The notes below the pieces were generated by a model. The model did no database searches, was not told where the DNA came from, and saw nothing but the letters and a program-made list of their open reading frames with translations. Positions 43,634 through 52,136 of a DNA stretch of 64,000 bases are shown one piece after another (position 1 is the stretch's first letter; each line of letters begins with the position of its first letter). Source of the stretch: Flavobacterium daejeonense DSM 17708 (GTDB lineage Bacteria > Bacteroidota > Bacteroidia > Flavobacteriales > Flavobacteriaceae); NCBI RefSeq assembly GCF_000425425.1, contig NZ_AUDK01000013.1, positions 1 to 64,000 on the forward strand, written 5' to 3'. Position numbers and translations under genes: made by a program.

Positions 43634-45140
43634 AATGCTTGGTTACATTTGTTAAGTTATTTGGGAAATATAAATCGGAAAGATGGGTAAATTCATCTCC
43701 TCGCATAAATATGGAAGCGTCTACCTCCTGATAGCTTGTTTTTCCTGCAGCGGCCAGTAATTCATTGGTGGCATGAAGCGTATTTTTGTGAAACTGATAC
43801 ACTCTTTCAAATTTATCGGTAACCGATAGGCCTTTAATGAGCATTTTGTCCTGAGTAGCCACACCCACCGGACAATTATTGGTATTGCAACGCAAGGCCT
43901 GAATACAACCTAATGAAAACATAAAACCGCGGGCGCTGTTGCATAAATCGGCACCCAGGGCAATTGCTTTTAAAATAGCATGACCCGAAATGATTTTTCC
44001 GCTGCAAATAATGCGTATTTTATCTCTGAGATTTAATCGAATCAGAGTTTTGTTTACAAAAATTAAAGCGGGTTCTAACGGCATTCCTACACCGTCTGAG
44101 AATTCCAAAGGAGCAGCTCCTGTTCCGCCTTCGGCACCATCGACAGTAATAAAATCAGGATAGCAATTTTGCAAAATCATTTCCTGACAAATGGCTTCAA
44201 ATTCTTCGGTTTGCCCGATGCATAATTTGAATCCAATAGGTTTTCCCTGAGCCAGTTCTCTTAAATGAGCCACAAATTCGATTAAACCTTTTGGCGAATT
44301 GAAAGCCGTATGACATGGTGGCGAAAGAATCGTTGTATGCGGTTTTACACCTCTGATTCGGGCAATTTCTTCGGTGTTTTTGGCAGCCGGTAAAACGCCT
44401 CCGTGACCGGGTTTAGCACCTTGAGACAATTTGATTTCAATCATTTTTACACTTGGAAGATTGGCTTTTTCTTTGAATTTTTCGGCATCAAAATTACCTT
44501 CGTCGTTACGACAACCAAAATAACCAGTTCCAATTTGCCAAGTGATATCACCTCCTTGCAAATGGTATTTGGTCAATCCTCCTTCGCCGGTGTTGTGGTA
44601 GAAGTTTCCTTTTTGCGCCCCTTTGTTGAGCGCCATAATGGCATTTTCACTCAAAGAACCAAAACTCATGGCTGAAATATTCAATAAAGAAGCCGAATAA
44701 GGTTGTTGGCAATCGGCTCCGCCAATAGTTACACGAGGTAATTCTTCATTCACGTGAGCCGGAAAAATAGAATGTTTTAGGCCTTCGTAAGTGGAGGTGT
44801 TAATGTCTAATTGTGTTCCGAAGGGAGTGGTTCCACCCACATTTTTGGCACGTTGGTAGGCCAGTGAACGTTCGTTTCGGGAGAAAGGTTTTCCGTCGGT
44901 GGTTCTTTCGATAAAATATTGTTGGATTTCCGGAGCAATTTCTTCAAAAGCATATCGGAAATAGCCTAGAACCGGAAAATTTCTAAGGATAGCATGTTTG
45001 TGCTGGAAGCTGTTAAAAACACCGATGATTAATAAGATGAAAATAAAAATCGCAATTAACAGGCTGGTTTTGAATAAAAAATGAGCGGCAAGACTAAGAA
45101 TAAATAATCCTGTTCCGATGATAAAAAATTCTTTTCTCAT
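43632..45140 (-). CDS. FMN-binding glutamate synthase family protein
   Basis: A 502-residue protein with two N-terminal membrane helices (about 5-22 and 26-44) and a glutamate synthase central/FMN barrel: SLLNISAMSFGSLSENAIMALNKGA, NTGEGGLTKYHLQGGDITWQIGTGYFG, IEIKLSQGAKPGHGGVLP, FITVDGAEGGTGAAPLEFSDGVGMP and the 3Fe-4S-type Cys stretch GCIQALRCNTNNCPVGVATQ. It lacks the glutaminase domain of GltB, so it could take ammonia or another donor, or transfer electrons differently. Members are widespread in Bacteroidota. Reaction in vivo is unknown. Confidence 0.9.
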   Translation of the reverse strand: MRKEFFIIGTGLFILSLAAHFLFKTSLLIAIFIFILLIIGVFNSFQHKHAILRNFPVLGYFRYAFEEIAPEIQQYFIERTTDGKPFSRNERSLAYQRAKNVGGTTPFGTQLDINTSTYEGLKHSIFPAHVNEELPRVTIGGADCQQPYSASLLNISAMSFGSLSENAIMALNKGAQKGNFYHNTGEGGLTKYHLQGGDITWQIGTGYFGCRNDEGNFDAEKFKEKANLPSVKMIEIKLSQGAKPGHGGVLPAAKNTEEIARIRGVKPHTTILSPPCHTAFNSPKGLIEFVAHLRELAQGKPIGFKLCIGQTEEFEAICQEMILQNCYPDFITVDGAEGGTGAAPLEFSDGVGMPLEPALIFVNKTLIRLNLRDKIRIICSGKIISGHAILKAIALGADLCNSARGFMFSLGCIQALRCNTNNCPVGVATQDKMLIKGLSVTDKFERVYQFHKNTLHATNELLAAAGKTSYQEVDASIFMRGDEFTHLSDLYFPNNLTNVTKH

Positions 45141-45187
45141 GATAAAAATGTTGTAAGTGTCTGTAAAAACAATTTTGTATGTTATTT

Positions 45188-45991
45188 TTAGCTGAAAAGC
45201 AGACGTACATAAACGTGTTTGATGCCTTTTTTGTCTGAATCTCTTTCGTCGATTTCTAAAATATCTGTTAGGGATTTCAGCATCGGGGTGAGTTTGGAAA
45301 AGCCATAATTTCGGGGGTCAAACTCGGGTTTTTTCTTGACAATTAAGTTTCCTACATCGCCCAGGAATGCCCAGCCGTCATCGTCGGCAAGATCCTCAAT
45401 GGTCGATTCGATGAGTTCGATAGTAGGTTCGTCAATTTTATTTAAAGGTTTTTGAGTTGGTTTTTCAGCAGTTTTAGTTGTCGTGGTTTTTTCAACCGGT
45501 TTTTTAGAATCCATAACCGATTTAGTTGCTTTTTTCTTTTTAATAGCACCGTCTAAAACTTCGATGAAGATAAAACGATCACAGGCACTAATAAAGGGTT
45601 TTGGTGTTTTTTGTTCGCCAATTCCAATGACTTTCATGCCGGATTCGCGCAATCGGGTGGCCAGACGGGTAAAATCAGAATCGCTGGAAACAATGCAAAA
45701 TCCGTCCAACTTACCGGAATATAACAAATCCATCGCATCGATAATTAGTGCCGAATCGGAAGAGTTCTTTCCGGTGGTATAGCCGTATTGTTGAATAGGA
45801 GTAATGGCGTGTTCCAATAAAACGCCTTTCCAGCCGTTGGCATTGGGTTTGGTCCAGTCGGCATAAATACGTTTGGTTGTGGGTGTACCGTATTTGGCAA
45901 TTTCTTCCATCATTCCTTTGACATTGCTGTAGGGTACATTATCGGCATCTATAAGAACAGCAAGTTTGAGTTCTTTATTGTTTTGTGACAT
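45188..45991 (-). CDS. NYN-domain ribonuclease-like protein with LOTUS/OST-HTH domain
   Basis: A 267-residue cytosolic protein. The NYN (LabA/PIN-like) nuclease domain at about 8-150 has the acidic residues in AVLIDADNVPYSN, KNSSDSALIIDAMDLLYSG and FCIVSSDSDFTRLATRLRE. A Lys/Thr-rich linker of about 35 residues (EKTTTTKTAEKP) is followed by an OST-HTH/LOTUS domain at about 195-267 (WAFLGDVGNLIVKKKPEFDPRNYGFSKLTPMLKSL). The combination suggests RNA cleavage or binding. It is a stand-alone gene with no toxin-antitoxin partner or defence neighbours. Confidence 0.92.
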   Translation of the reverse strand: MSQNNKELKLAVLIDADNVPYSNVKGMMEEIAKYGTPTTKRIYADWTKPNANGWKGVLLEHAITPIQQYGYTTGKNSSDSALIIDAMDLLYSGKLDGFCIVSSDSDFTRLATRLRESGMKVIGIGEQKTPKPFISACDRFIFIEVLDGAIKKKKATKSVMDSKKPVEKTTTTKTAEKPTQKPLNKIDEPTIELIESTIEDLADDDGWAFLGDVGNLIVKKKPEFDPRNYGFSKLTPMLKSLTDILEIDERDSDKKGIKHVYVRLLFS

Positions 45992-46098
45992 AAATATGGT
46001 GTTTGTGCCCTAAAGATAGTAATTCTTAAGCGTGAAAATGTCCTGCACTGTCTTTAAAGTTTTGTTAATACCTTTTTTTTTGCCTCCTAAAAAGGGAG

Positions 46099-46449
46099 TT
46101 ATTTTCTTAAAATTTTTTCCATTGATTTTCCTTTCGCTAATTCGTCAATGAGTTTGTCCAGATAGCGAATTTGCTGCATGAGTTTGTCTTCGATTTCTTC
46201 CACACGGTAACCGCAAATGACTCCTGTAATTTTGGAAACATTAGGGTTGATTTGAGGTGCTTTTGCAAAGAAAGTTTCAAAATCAGTTTTGTGGTCAAGA
46301 ATTTGTAGTAAATTCTGTTCGTTATATCCGGTGAGCCAAAAAATAATTTCATCTACTTCCTCTTTGCTGCGTCCTTTTTTTTCGGCTTTAGCAATATAAT
46401 GCGGATAAACGGAGGCAAAAGCCATTTTGTAAACTTTGGTATTATTCAT
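46099..46449 (-). CDS. DUF2200 family protein
   Basis: A 116-residue cytosolic protein with the DUF2200 marks [35 protein letters not shown] and [38 protein letters not shown]. It is helical and basic. It follows the OsmC gene in the same direction with a 22-base gap, so they are likely co-transcribed. Function unknown. Confidence 0.88.
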   Translation of the reverse strand: MNNTKVYKMAFASVYPHYIAKAEKKGRSKEEVDEIIFWLTGYNEQNLLQILDHKTDFETFFAKAPQINPNVSKITGVICGYRVEEIEDKLMQQIRYLDKLIDELAKGKSMEKILRK

Positions 46450-46471
46450 TTTTAGAATTTGATTTTAACGG

Positions 46472-46972
46472 CTATTGAAAAGTGGTGGCAACCGGAACGC
46501 CTTTTACGAGTGTTTGGTAAACCACACAGTATCTTTCGGCTAATTTTTGGAGTGTTTGAAGCTCTTCGGGAGTGGCATTGCTGTCAATTTTGAAGTTAAG
46601 ACGGATACTTTGAAAACCGACATTTACTTCTTTGGAAACGCCCAAAGTACCACGAAAATCCAAATCGCCTTCGGCTTTGATAACGGCATCGTTGATTTCG
46701 AGACCAATTGCAGTAGTAACGGCATTTAGTGTCACGCCGGCACAGGCGACTAAGGCTTCCAGAAGCATATCGCCTGAGCAGGCCAGTGCGCCGTTTCCTC
46801 CGGTAGCGGGATGAAGTCCGGCTTCGACCAGTGCTTTTCCGGTGGCAACTTTACAGGAAATACCATCGCCAATTTTTCCCTCGGCTTTGAGGGTGATGAT
46901 GGCAGTTTCGGGTTGGTTGCGGTATTTTTCTTTTAGGGGTTCCTGTATTTTTTTTAATTCTTCGGTATTCAT
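46472..46972 (-). CDS. OsmC-family protein
   Basis: A 166-residue cytosolic protein of the OsmC/Ohr fold, which reduces organic peroxides through two Cys. Visible are GLHPATGGNGALACSGDMLLEALVACAGVTLNAV (with Cys in ACSGD and VACAG) and LAERYCVVYQTLVKGVPV. The second Cys of Ohr sits in the same helix as here, but family-wide function varies. The chain opens with a helical MNTEELKKIQEPLKEKY extension. DUF2200 follows 22 bases downstream. Peroxide defence is inferred. Confidence 0.88.
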   Translation of the reverse strand: MNTEELKKIQEPLKEKYRNQPETAIITLKAEGKIGDGISCKVATGKALVEAGLHPATGGNGALACSGDMLLEALVACAGVTLNAVTTAIGLEINDAVIKAEGDLDFRGTLGVSKEVNVGFQSIRLNFKIDSNATPEELQTLQKLAERYCVVYQTLVKGVPVATTFQ

Positions 46973-47754
46973 GGGGTTGTTTTTTAGGTTCTGTTACTAT
47001 CAAAAAAAAAGCCTTTTAAAAGTACAACTTTTTAAGGCTTTATATTGTTTTTAGTACCGCTTTTTGTGGCTAAGTAAATTTGACAGCTTTTTAAAAGTGC
47101 TCAAATTTTATAGTATAGCACGCAGATTTAGCCGATTTTGGCAGATTTTTGAATTTGATTATATGATATTGCTTTGTATTAGTAGTATTATATTTTATTG
47201 AATGGAGTCATTGCGAGAGACGAAGCAATCACATTGCTAAATTATTTAGCTGTACATGAGTCGCGTTGCAAACGCTTTATTTTGTTTTAATAAGTAAGTA
47301 GGTTCTCGTTACAAACGAGAATCAGATTGGGGAGGAAACTTTATTTTTATTTAAAAATCTACCACACGAAAGGATTCGTGCGGTCAATGTCTGTCTCGTC
47401 CTAAAAAAAGTTTACATATTTATACTTAATCCTAAAATAGATTTACAGCTCATTTTTAGTCCTGTTATTGGTTTACAATTTGCGATAGAAAATCGTAAGC
47501 AGTATCGAGAACTCTAGTTTAAACAAGACTTCTCGATACAATTTTAAATAATAAAGCTACCGCATTATTATTTAAAATCACTCGAAGTGACGACAAAAAG
47601 CTTAACTTAATAACATTGTTCGTGCGGTAGCGGGGGATTTTAAAATTTTCATTCTTGAAGTTGTTTGGATATCAATTTGTTTGGATGTTTGTACGAGCGT
47701 GAGTGGAAAAAAATACCACAAATTTTCACAACTTTGCGGTATTTAGATTTTAGT
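46973..47754. other. Gene-free 780-base stretch with several inverted repeats
   Basis: No reading frame of note. It holds five palindromes: a GTCATTGCGAG...GAAGCAATC motif (47207-47230) of a type dispersed in many genomes; TTCTCGTT/AACGAGAA (47303-47321); CCACACGAA/TTCGTGCGG (47362-47383); TATCGAGAACTCT/AGACTTCTCGATA (47503-47538, one mismatch); and a perfect 14-bp stem ATTTTAAATAATAA/TTATTATTTAAAAT around AGCTACCGCA (47541-47578), followed by ACTCGAAGTGACG. The words CGTGCGGTAGC and GCTACCGC recur. It looks like accumulated repeat or a decayed mobile element. Confidence 0.65.
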
Positions 47755-48777
47755 TTATTCAAAATTTATGGGAAGCGTATACATAACATTTACAGGTTTG
47801 CCATCTTGAGTGCCGGGTATCCAGTCAGGCATTGATTTAACCAATCTTATGGCTTCGTTATCTAAAAGGAAATGAAGGCTTTTTATTATCTTAATATCTG
47901 TTATTTTTCCTGTTTTATCGACAACAAAGCTAATATAAACTTTTCCCTTAAGATCTAATTTTTTAGCTTCTAAAGGATATTTAAATGAATTTGCAAGGTA
48001 ATGGTTTAGCCTATCAGTACCTCCAGGAAATTGAGGCATATTGTCAATACAGGCATTAAAACCATTGTTAAAGGTGTAAGATTCTGTATGTTTATAAAAT
48101 AAATTGGTTTCAAAGGCTTTCTTTATTTCAAAATCACATTTATACATTGATAAAACCCTGTAGACTTCTATCTGTAAGTCTTCATTATTCGTACTAAGTA
48201 TTTCGATATTTTTTAGTTTACCGTCTAAGTCGATAATTGTTTTAAAAGTAAAAGTTATATCCTGATTTAAATTTTTTAATCTTGCAGCTAGATGAAAATG
48301 ATTTCTTAAAAAGCAAAAAATCGATCTTCTTACTCTTTTTTCAATTTCTGCTGAAGGTTTTTTTAATTTTGTTATATCAGAACTGTATTCTGAATTTTTT
48401 TTGTAATAATCCAGAGGTTGATATGTAACTGTATCAATAACTCCATTGATATCATAATACAGCCATTTTCCCATTAATTTTCCATTAAAATAGTTGCCTG
48501 TGGAATAAATGGCTCCTGGATCATAGTAATGTTTTGCCAAACCGTGTGGGATTAAAGTTTCTAAGGATTTAAATTCGCTATAGTTTAATTCGCTGCCCTG
48601 CATATCAAAGTGAGTCATCGCATAATAATTCTTGTGGGTAATAATTTCCCGAATCATCACCGCCGAATCTTTAACGGTTATAGTAAAATCATTTTTTAAA
48701 TATTGTCTTATTGTATCCTGTGAATAGCCGTTTAAAAAACAGCCTGTAAATAAAATCGAAAGTAATAATTGTCTCAT
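47755..48777 (-). CDS. Secreted TonB C-terminal-domain protein
   Basis: A 340-residue exported protein (signal peptide ending FLNGYSQ). The N-terminal part contains a YwqK-like segment (PGAIYSTGNYFNGKLMGKWLYYDINGVID). The C-terminal 90 residues form a TonB domain: MPQFPGGTDRLNHYLANSFKYPLEAKKLDLKGKVYISFVVDKTGKITDI, NEAIRLVKSMPDWIPGTQDGKPVNVMYTLPINF. There is no N-terminal membrane anchor and no Pro-rich linker, so it cannot be a classical energy transducer; such stand-alone domains are common in Bacteroidota. Function uncertain. Confidence 0.87.
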   Translation of the reverse strand: MRQLLLSILFTGCFLNGYSQDTIRQYLKNDFTITVKDSAVMIREIITHKNYYAMTHFDMQGSELNYSEFKSLETLIPHGLAKHYYDPGAIYSTGNYFNGKLMGKWLYYDINGVIDTVTYQPLDYYKKNSEYSSDITKLKKPSAEIEKRVRRSIFCFLRNHFHLAARLKNLNQDITFTFKTIIDLDGKLKNIEILSTNNEDLQIEVYRVLSMYKCDFEIKKAFETNLFYKHTESYTFNNGFNACIDNMPQFPGGTDRLNHYLANSFKYPLEAKKLDLKGKVYISFVVDKTGKITDIKIIKSLHFLLDNEAIRLVKSMPDWIPGTQDGKPVNVMYTLPINFE

Positions 48778-48860
48778 ATTGTTTGTGTGAGCACATCGCT
48801 CATTTCTAATTTAAGGCACGGAATGTAATTCTGCACTATCTGGTTTTTTTAATTTCAATA

Positions 48861-49298
48861 TTAGGTTAAATACAGTTTTAGATCTATTAATAGTCCAAAA
48901 CCAATGAGTGTTAAACTTGCAATAGGTCCAGACATAATACAAGCTAATGCAGTCTGTCCGTCTCCATTGCAAGCTAAATTAATGCCTATAATTAGGATTA
49001 AACCTAATGTGTTTATTAAAGTGTAAAGTATTAAATTCCAAAATCTAAAATTATATTTAATGTGTTTTTCTGATTTAAAAGAAATTTTGTCAATTTTATA
49101 GGTATAAATAGTAATTAATAAAATACTTAATAGTATTGAAGTCCAAAGAACTATTTTATAGCCTGTTTCGCAGTTATTAGTAAAACTTTGTATTCCCATA
49201 GCAGTAAGTATGCCTGGAAATAATGTGAAAATTGGAAAGATAGGAATTAATGAATAAAGTGCATTTATAAAACCAAATTCGGTAAATCTAAAATTCAT
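48861..49298 (-). CDS. Four-helix membrane protein of unknown function
   Basis: A 145-residue protein with four hydrophobic segments (about 14-35, 46-66, 84-105, 118-140). It keeps Cys in NNCETGYK and in LACNGDGQTALACIM. The basic loop KIDKISFKSEKHIKYNF between helices 2 and 3 points to the cytosol. It lies 83 bases upstream of the TonB-like gene on the same strand and may share its transcript. No family recognised. Confidence 0.72.
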   Translation of the reverse strand: MNFRFTEFGFINALYSLIPIFPIFTLFPGILTAMGIQSFTNNCETGYKIVLWTSILLSILLITIYTYKIDKISFKSEKHIKYNFRFWNLILYTLINTLGLILIIGINLACNGDGQTALACIMSGPIASLTLIGFGLLIDLKLYLT

Positions 49299-49544
49299 AA
49301 GTTTCTATTACAGTTGTTGCTAACTTATTTATACACGAAACAAACCTTCGTAATATACACCTACAATTGGGTAGATTGACGAAAGTATTTTTCGCATTAT
49401 TCTTTTTCAAATATATTTATTTTTTCTTACAAATAATACAATGTTTTTTCATTATAATTTTTCATTGGAGGGAATAAAGCCTATAAGAGAGTATAGCTCC
49501 TGAAAATAATTTGGCTTTGGAGACCTTTATAAAATATAAATAAT

Positions 49545-49552
49545 TATTTTTG
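49545..49552 (+). promoter_or_regulatory. -7 promoter box of the alpha-oxoamine synthase gene
   Basis: TATTTTTG followed by CAACC lies 36 bases before the ATG at 49589 and excludes the in-frame TTG at 49550 as start. Confidence 0.6.
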
Positions 49553-49588
49553 CAACCTCTTAAAATTAAAATTATTACTGGATATATT

Positions 49589-50854
49589 ATGGTAAAAGAT
49601 TTATTCGAAAGGATTCAAAGCAACAAAGGACCGTTAGGAAAATGGGCTTCACAGGCAGAAGGATATTTTGTGTTTCCAAAATTGGAAGGAGAATTAGGTC
49701 CAAGAATGAAGTTTGGCGGAAAAGATATTTTGAACTGGAGTTTGAATGATTATTTAGGTTTAGCTAATCACCCTGAGGTTCGTAAAGCAGATACAGATGC
49801 TGCAATTCAGTTTGGAGCTGCTTACCCAATGGGAGCGCGTATGATGAGTGGGCACACTACTTATCATGAGCAATTAGAAAGAGAATTGGCTGAATTTGTG
49901 ATGAAAGAATCGGCTTATTTGTTGAATTTCGGTTATCAGGGAATGGTATCTATCATTGATGCTTTGGTGTCTAAGAATGATATTATTGTGTATGATGTGG
50001 ATTCTCACGCCTGTATTATTGACGGTGTTCGTTTGCACATGGGTAAACGTTTTACCTACAAGCACAATGATTTAGAGAGTATGGAGAAAAACCTGCAACG
50101 TGCTACTAAAATGGCTAAAGAAACCGGAGGAGGAATTTTATTCATCACAGAAGGTGTTTTTGGAATGCGCGGGCAACAAGGGAAATTAAAAGAAATTGTA
50201 GCTATGAAAGAGAAATACAATTTCCGTCTTTTGGTTGACGATGCACATGGTTTTGGTACACTTGGAAAGACAGGTGCCGGAGCAGGTGAGGAGCAAGGTT
50301 GTCAGGACGGAATTGATGTTTATTTCTCGACTTTTGCTAAATCAATGGCTAATATTGGTGCTTTCGTAGCAGCTGATAAAGATGTGATTGATTATTTGAA
50401 ATACAACTTGCGTTCGCAAATGTTTGCTAAGGCATTACCAATGATTCAAACATTAGGTTCTTTGAAACGTTTGGAATTATTGCGTCAGTCTTCTGAAATT
50501 AAAGATAAACTTTGGGAAAATGTAAATGCGTTGCAAAACGGATTGAAAGTAAAAGGTTTTGATATTGGTGATACGAATACTTGTATTACACCGGTTTACC
50601 TTAAAGGAAGTATTCCTGAAGCGATGGTAATGGTAAATGACCTGAGAGAGAATTACGGTATTTTCTTGTCAATCGTGGTTTATCCGGTAATTCCAAAAGG
50701 AATTATCTTGTTGAGAATGATTCCTACGGCTTCTCATACTTTAGCTGATATAGAGGAAACATTAACTGCTTTTGAAGCTATCCGTGAGAAATTAACTAAC
50801 GGAACTTACAAAGCAATCGCTGAGAAGACCACTGTTGATATGGAAGCGCAGTAA
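49589..50854 (+). CDS. Alpha-oxoamine synthase (serine palmitoyltransferase/cysteate acyltransferase family)
   Basis: A 421-residue PLP enzyme starting MVKDLFERIQSNKGPLGKW. Features are SLNDYLGLANHPEV, GARMMSGHTTYHEQLERELAEF, VYDVDSHACIIDGVRLH, LLVDDAHGFGTLGKTGAGAGE (PLP Asp and His) and the Schiff-base Lys in YFSTFAKSMANIGAF. The family condenses an acyl-CoA with an amino acid (Ser, Gly, Ala or cysteate) releasing CO2. In flavobacteria it could make long-chain bases for sphingolipids or sulfonolipids (capnine), the latter linked to gliding; 2-amino-3-ketobutyrate ligase is another choice. A GNAT-type acyltransferase lies convergently beside it. Substrate cannot be told by eye. Confidence 0.88.
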   Translation: MVKDLFERIQSNKGPLGKWASQAEGYFVFPKLEGELGPRMKFGGKDILNWSLNDYLGLANHPEVRKADTDAAIQFGAAYPMGARMMSGHTTYHEQLERELAEFVMKESAYLLNFGYQGMVSIIDALVSKNDIIVYDVDSHACIIDGVRLHMGKRFTYKHNDLESMEKNLQRATKMAKETGGGILFITEGVFGMRGQQGKLKEIVAMKEKYNFRLLVDDAHGFGTLGKTGAGAGEEQGCQDGIDVYFSTFAKSMANIGAFVAADKDVIDYLKYNLRSQMFAKALPMIQTLGSLKRLELLRQSSEIKDKLWENVNALQNGLKVKGFDIGDTNTCITPVYLKGSIPEAMVMVNDLRENYGIFLSIVVYPVIPKGIILLRMIPTASHTLADIEETLTAFEAIREKLTNGTYKAIAEKTTVDMEAQ

Positions 50855-50856
50855 TT

Positions 50857-50891
50857 AGTTGTCAGTTATCGGTTGATAGTTGACAGTTGAT
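50857..50891. repeat. Heptamer array, left side of convergent intergenic region
   Basis: Five consecutive 7-base units AGTTGTC, AGTTATC, GGTTGAT, AGTTGAC, AGTTGAT directly after the upstream stop codon. The same family occurs in inverted orientation at 50965-50992. Confidence 0.6.
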
Positions 50892-50904
50892 TCTCTATAA
50901 TAAC

Positions 50905-50938
50905 AAAAAAACCATTCGCTTTGCGAATGGTTTTTTTT
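50905..50938. terminator. Bidirectional terminator between converging genes
   Basis: A perfect 8-bp stem CCATTCGC/GCGAATGG with a TTT loop is flanked by seven A on the left and eight T on the right. It ends both the oxoamine synthase and the acyltransferase transcripts. Confidence 0.9.
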
Positions 50939-50964
50939 ATGGGTAATTTCGTTTTCTGTTTTTC

Positions 50965-50992
50965 TGACAACTGAATACTGACCACTGATCAC
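50965..50992. repeat. Heptamer array, right side, inverted
   Basis: Four units TGACAAC, TGAATAC, TGACCAC, TGATCAC. Their reverse complements (GTTGTCA, GTATTCA, GTGGTCA, GTGATCA) are rotations of the family at 50857-50891. The array stops 5 bases before the converging gene's end. Confidence 0.6.
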
Positions 50993-50997
50993 TTAGA

Positions 50998-52116
50998 TTA
51001 AAGCTCTTTCTTAAAAGTTTTTCTGCGGCAATGAACTACAGGTTCAAAATGTTTCCAAATGTTGTGAATGGCGTGATTGTCTGATAATTCAGGAGTTCTA
51101 AAGCAGTATTCTACGCCTTTTTCTTTAAAAGTATCATAGTATTCGTTGAACATCACAGCGGTAACCGCTTTGTTTTGGTATTCGGGATGTATTCCAATTA
51201 AATAGAAAATCATGTCCTTGCTGTTTTTTCTGGCGTTTAGCAAATGAAAAATTCCGAAAGGGAAGAGCTTTCCTTTAGCTTTTTGCAAAGCACGGGAAAA
51301 CGAAGGCATCACGATTCCAAAAGCAATGATATTTTTGTTTTTATCTTCGATAAACTTGATATATTCCGGATTGATAAAACTGATGTATTTTTTCTTGAAA
51401 TACGCTTTTTGTGATTCTGAAATCGCTACAAAAGAAGAAAGTTTCGAGTAGGTTTCGTTGAATAAATCAAACATTTTATCGGCATAAGGCATGACGTCTT
51501 TGGTAGATGTGAAATTAACAGGTGTTAATTCATATCTTTTTCTCACTACTGCACTGGCTTTTTGAAAAAATTCCGGTTTTACATTCGAGAAAGGGAATTT
51601 GCTTTCGATGTATTCTTTTTCAACCACATACCCCAGTTGTTCTAAGTGTGCGGCATAATACGGATGATTGTACCAGGTTATCATGGTTCCTAGTTGATCA
51701 AAACCTTCAGTAAGTACACCTACTTTGTCCAGATTTGAAAAACCCATTGGACCTTCCATGTATTCCAAATTATTTTTTTTACCTAATTCTTCTACTTTTT
51801 CAAGCAAAGCTTTAGTGACTTCGATATCATTAATGACATCAAACCAACCGAATCGTACTTTTCTTTTTTGTTGGTCGTTTACTTCTGCCCAATTGATTAT
51901 GGCTGTAATTCTTCCTGCAATTTTTCCGTCTTTGTAAGCGATGTAGAAATAAGCTTCCGCATTTTCGAAAGCGGGATTTTTAGTTTTATCAAAAGATTCC
52001 AGTTCGTCAGCAATGATGGGTGGTACCCAAAATTCATTGTCTTTGTAGAGTGAAAAAGGAAATTTGATGTATTCGGTGAGTTCTTTTTTGGTTTTGGCTT
52101 CTTTAATTGTTATCAT
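50998..52116 (-). CDS. GNAT-type N-acyltransferase family protein
   Basis: A 372-residue cytosolic protein. The N-terminal domain EYIKFPFSLYKDNEFWVPPIIADELESFD and AYFYIAYKDGKIAGRITAIINWAE resembles one half of a GNAT fold; a second GNAT-like unit lies in the C-terminus (MIFYLIGIHPEYQNKAVTAVMFNEYYDTFKEKGVEY). A conserved pocket motif MEGPMGFSNLDKVGVLTEGFDQ lies between. This layout is shared with acyltransferases thought to N-acylate long-chain bases in bacterial sphingolipid synthesis; my assignment to that group is from memory. It converges with the oxoamine synthase gene and precedes nothing else. The outer-membrane protein gene 20 bases upstream is probably in its operon. Confidence 0.8.
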   Translation of the reverse strand: MITIKEAKTKKELTEYIKFPFSLYKDNEFWVPPIIADELESFDKTKNPAFENAEAYFYIAYKDGKIAGRITAIINWAEVNDQQKRKVRFGWFDVINDIEVTKALLEKVEELGKKNNLEYMEGPMGFSNLDKVGVLTEGFDQLGTMITWYNHPYYAAHLEQLGYVVEKEYIESKFPFSNVKPEFFQKASAVVRKRYELTPVNFTSTKDVMPYADKMFDLFNETYSKLSSFVAISESQKAYFKKKYISFINPEYIKFIEDKNKNIIAFGIVMPSFSRALQKAKGKLFPFGIFHLLNARKNSKDMIFYLIGIHPEYQNKAVTAVMFNEYYDTFKEKGVEYCFRTPELSDNHAIHNIWKHFEPVVHCRRKTFKKEL

Positions 52117-52136
52117 CTTTTCGTTTTATCTTTTCT

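Noticed and set aside
45188-46972. NYN nuclease, DUF2200 and OsmC genes as a defence island
   Set aside because: Neighbours are ordinary metabolic or stress genes, no restriction, CBASS, retron or CRISPR parts are present, and spacing does not suggest a system.
47207-47640. Remnant of a transposase gene
   Set aside because: No frame of more than a few dozen codons and no DDE-type residues on either strand; only repeat words remain.
46973-47754. CRISPR array in the gene-free stretch
   Set aside because: Repeats are inverted pairs of different sequence, without regular spacers or a repeated unit of 25-40 bases, and no cas genes are near.
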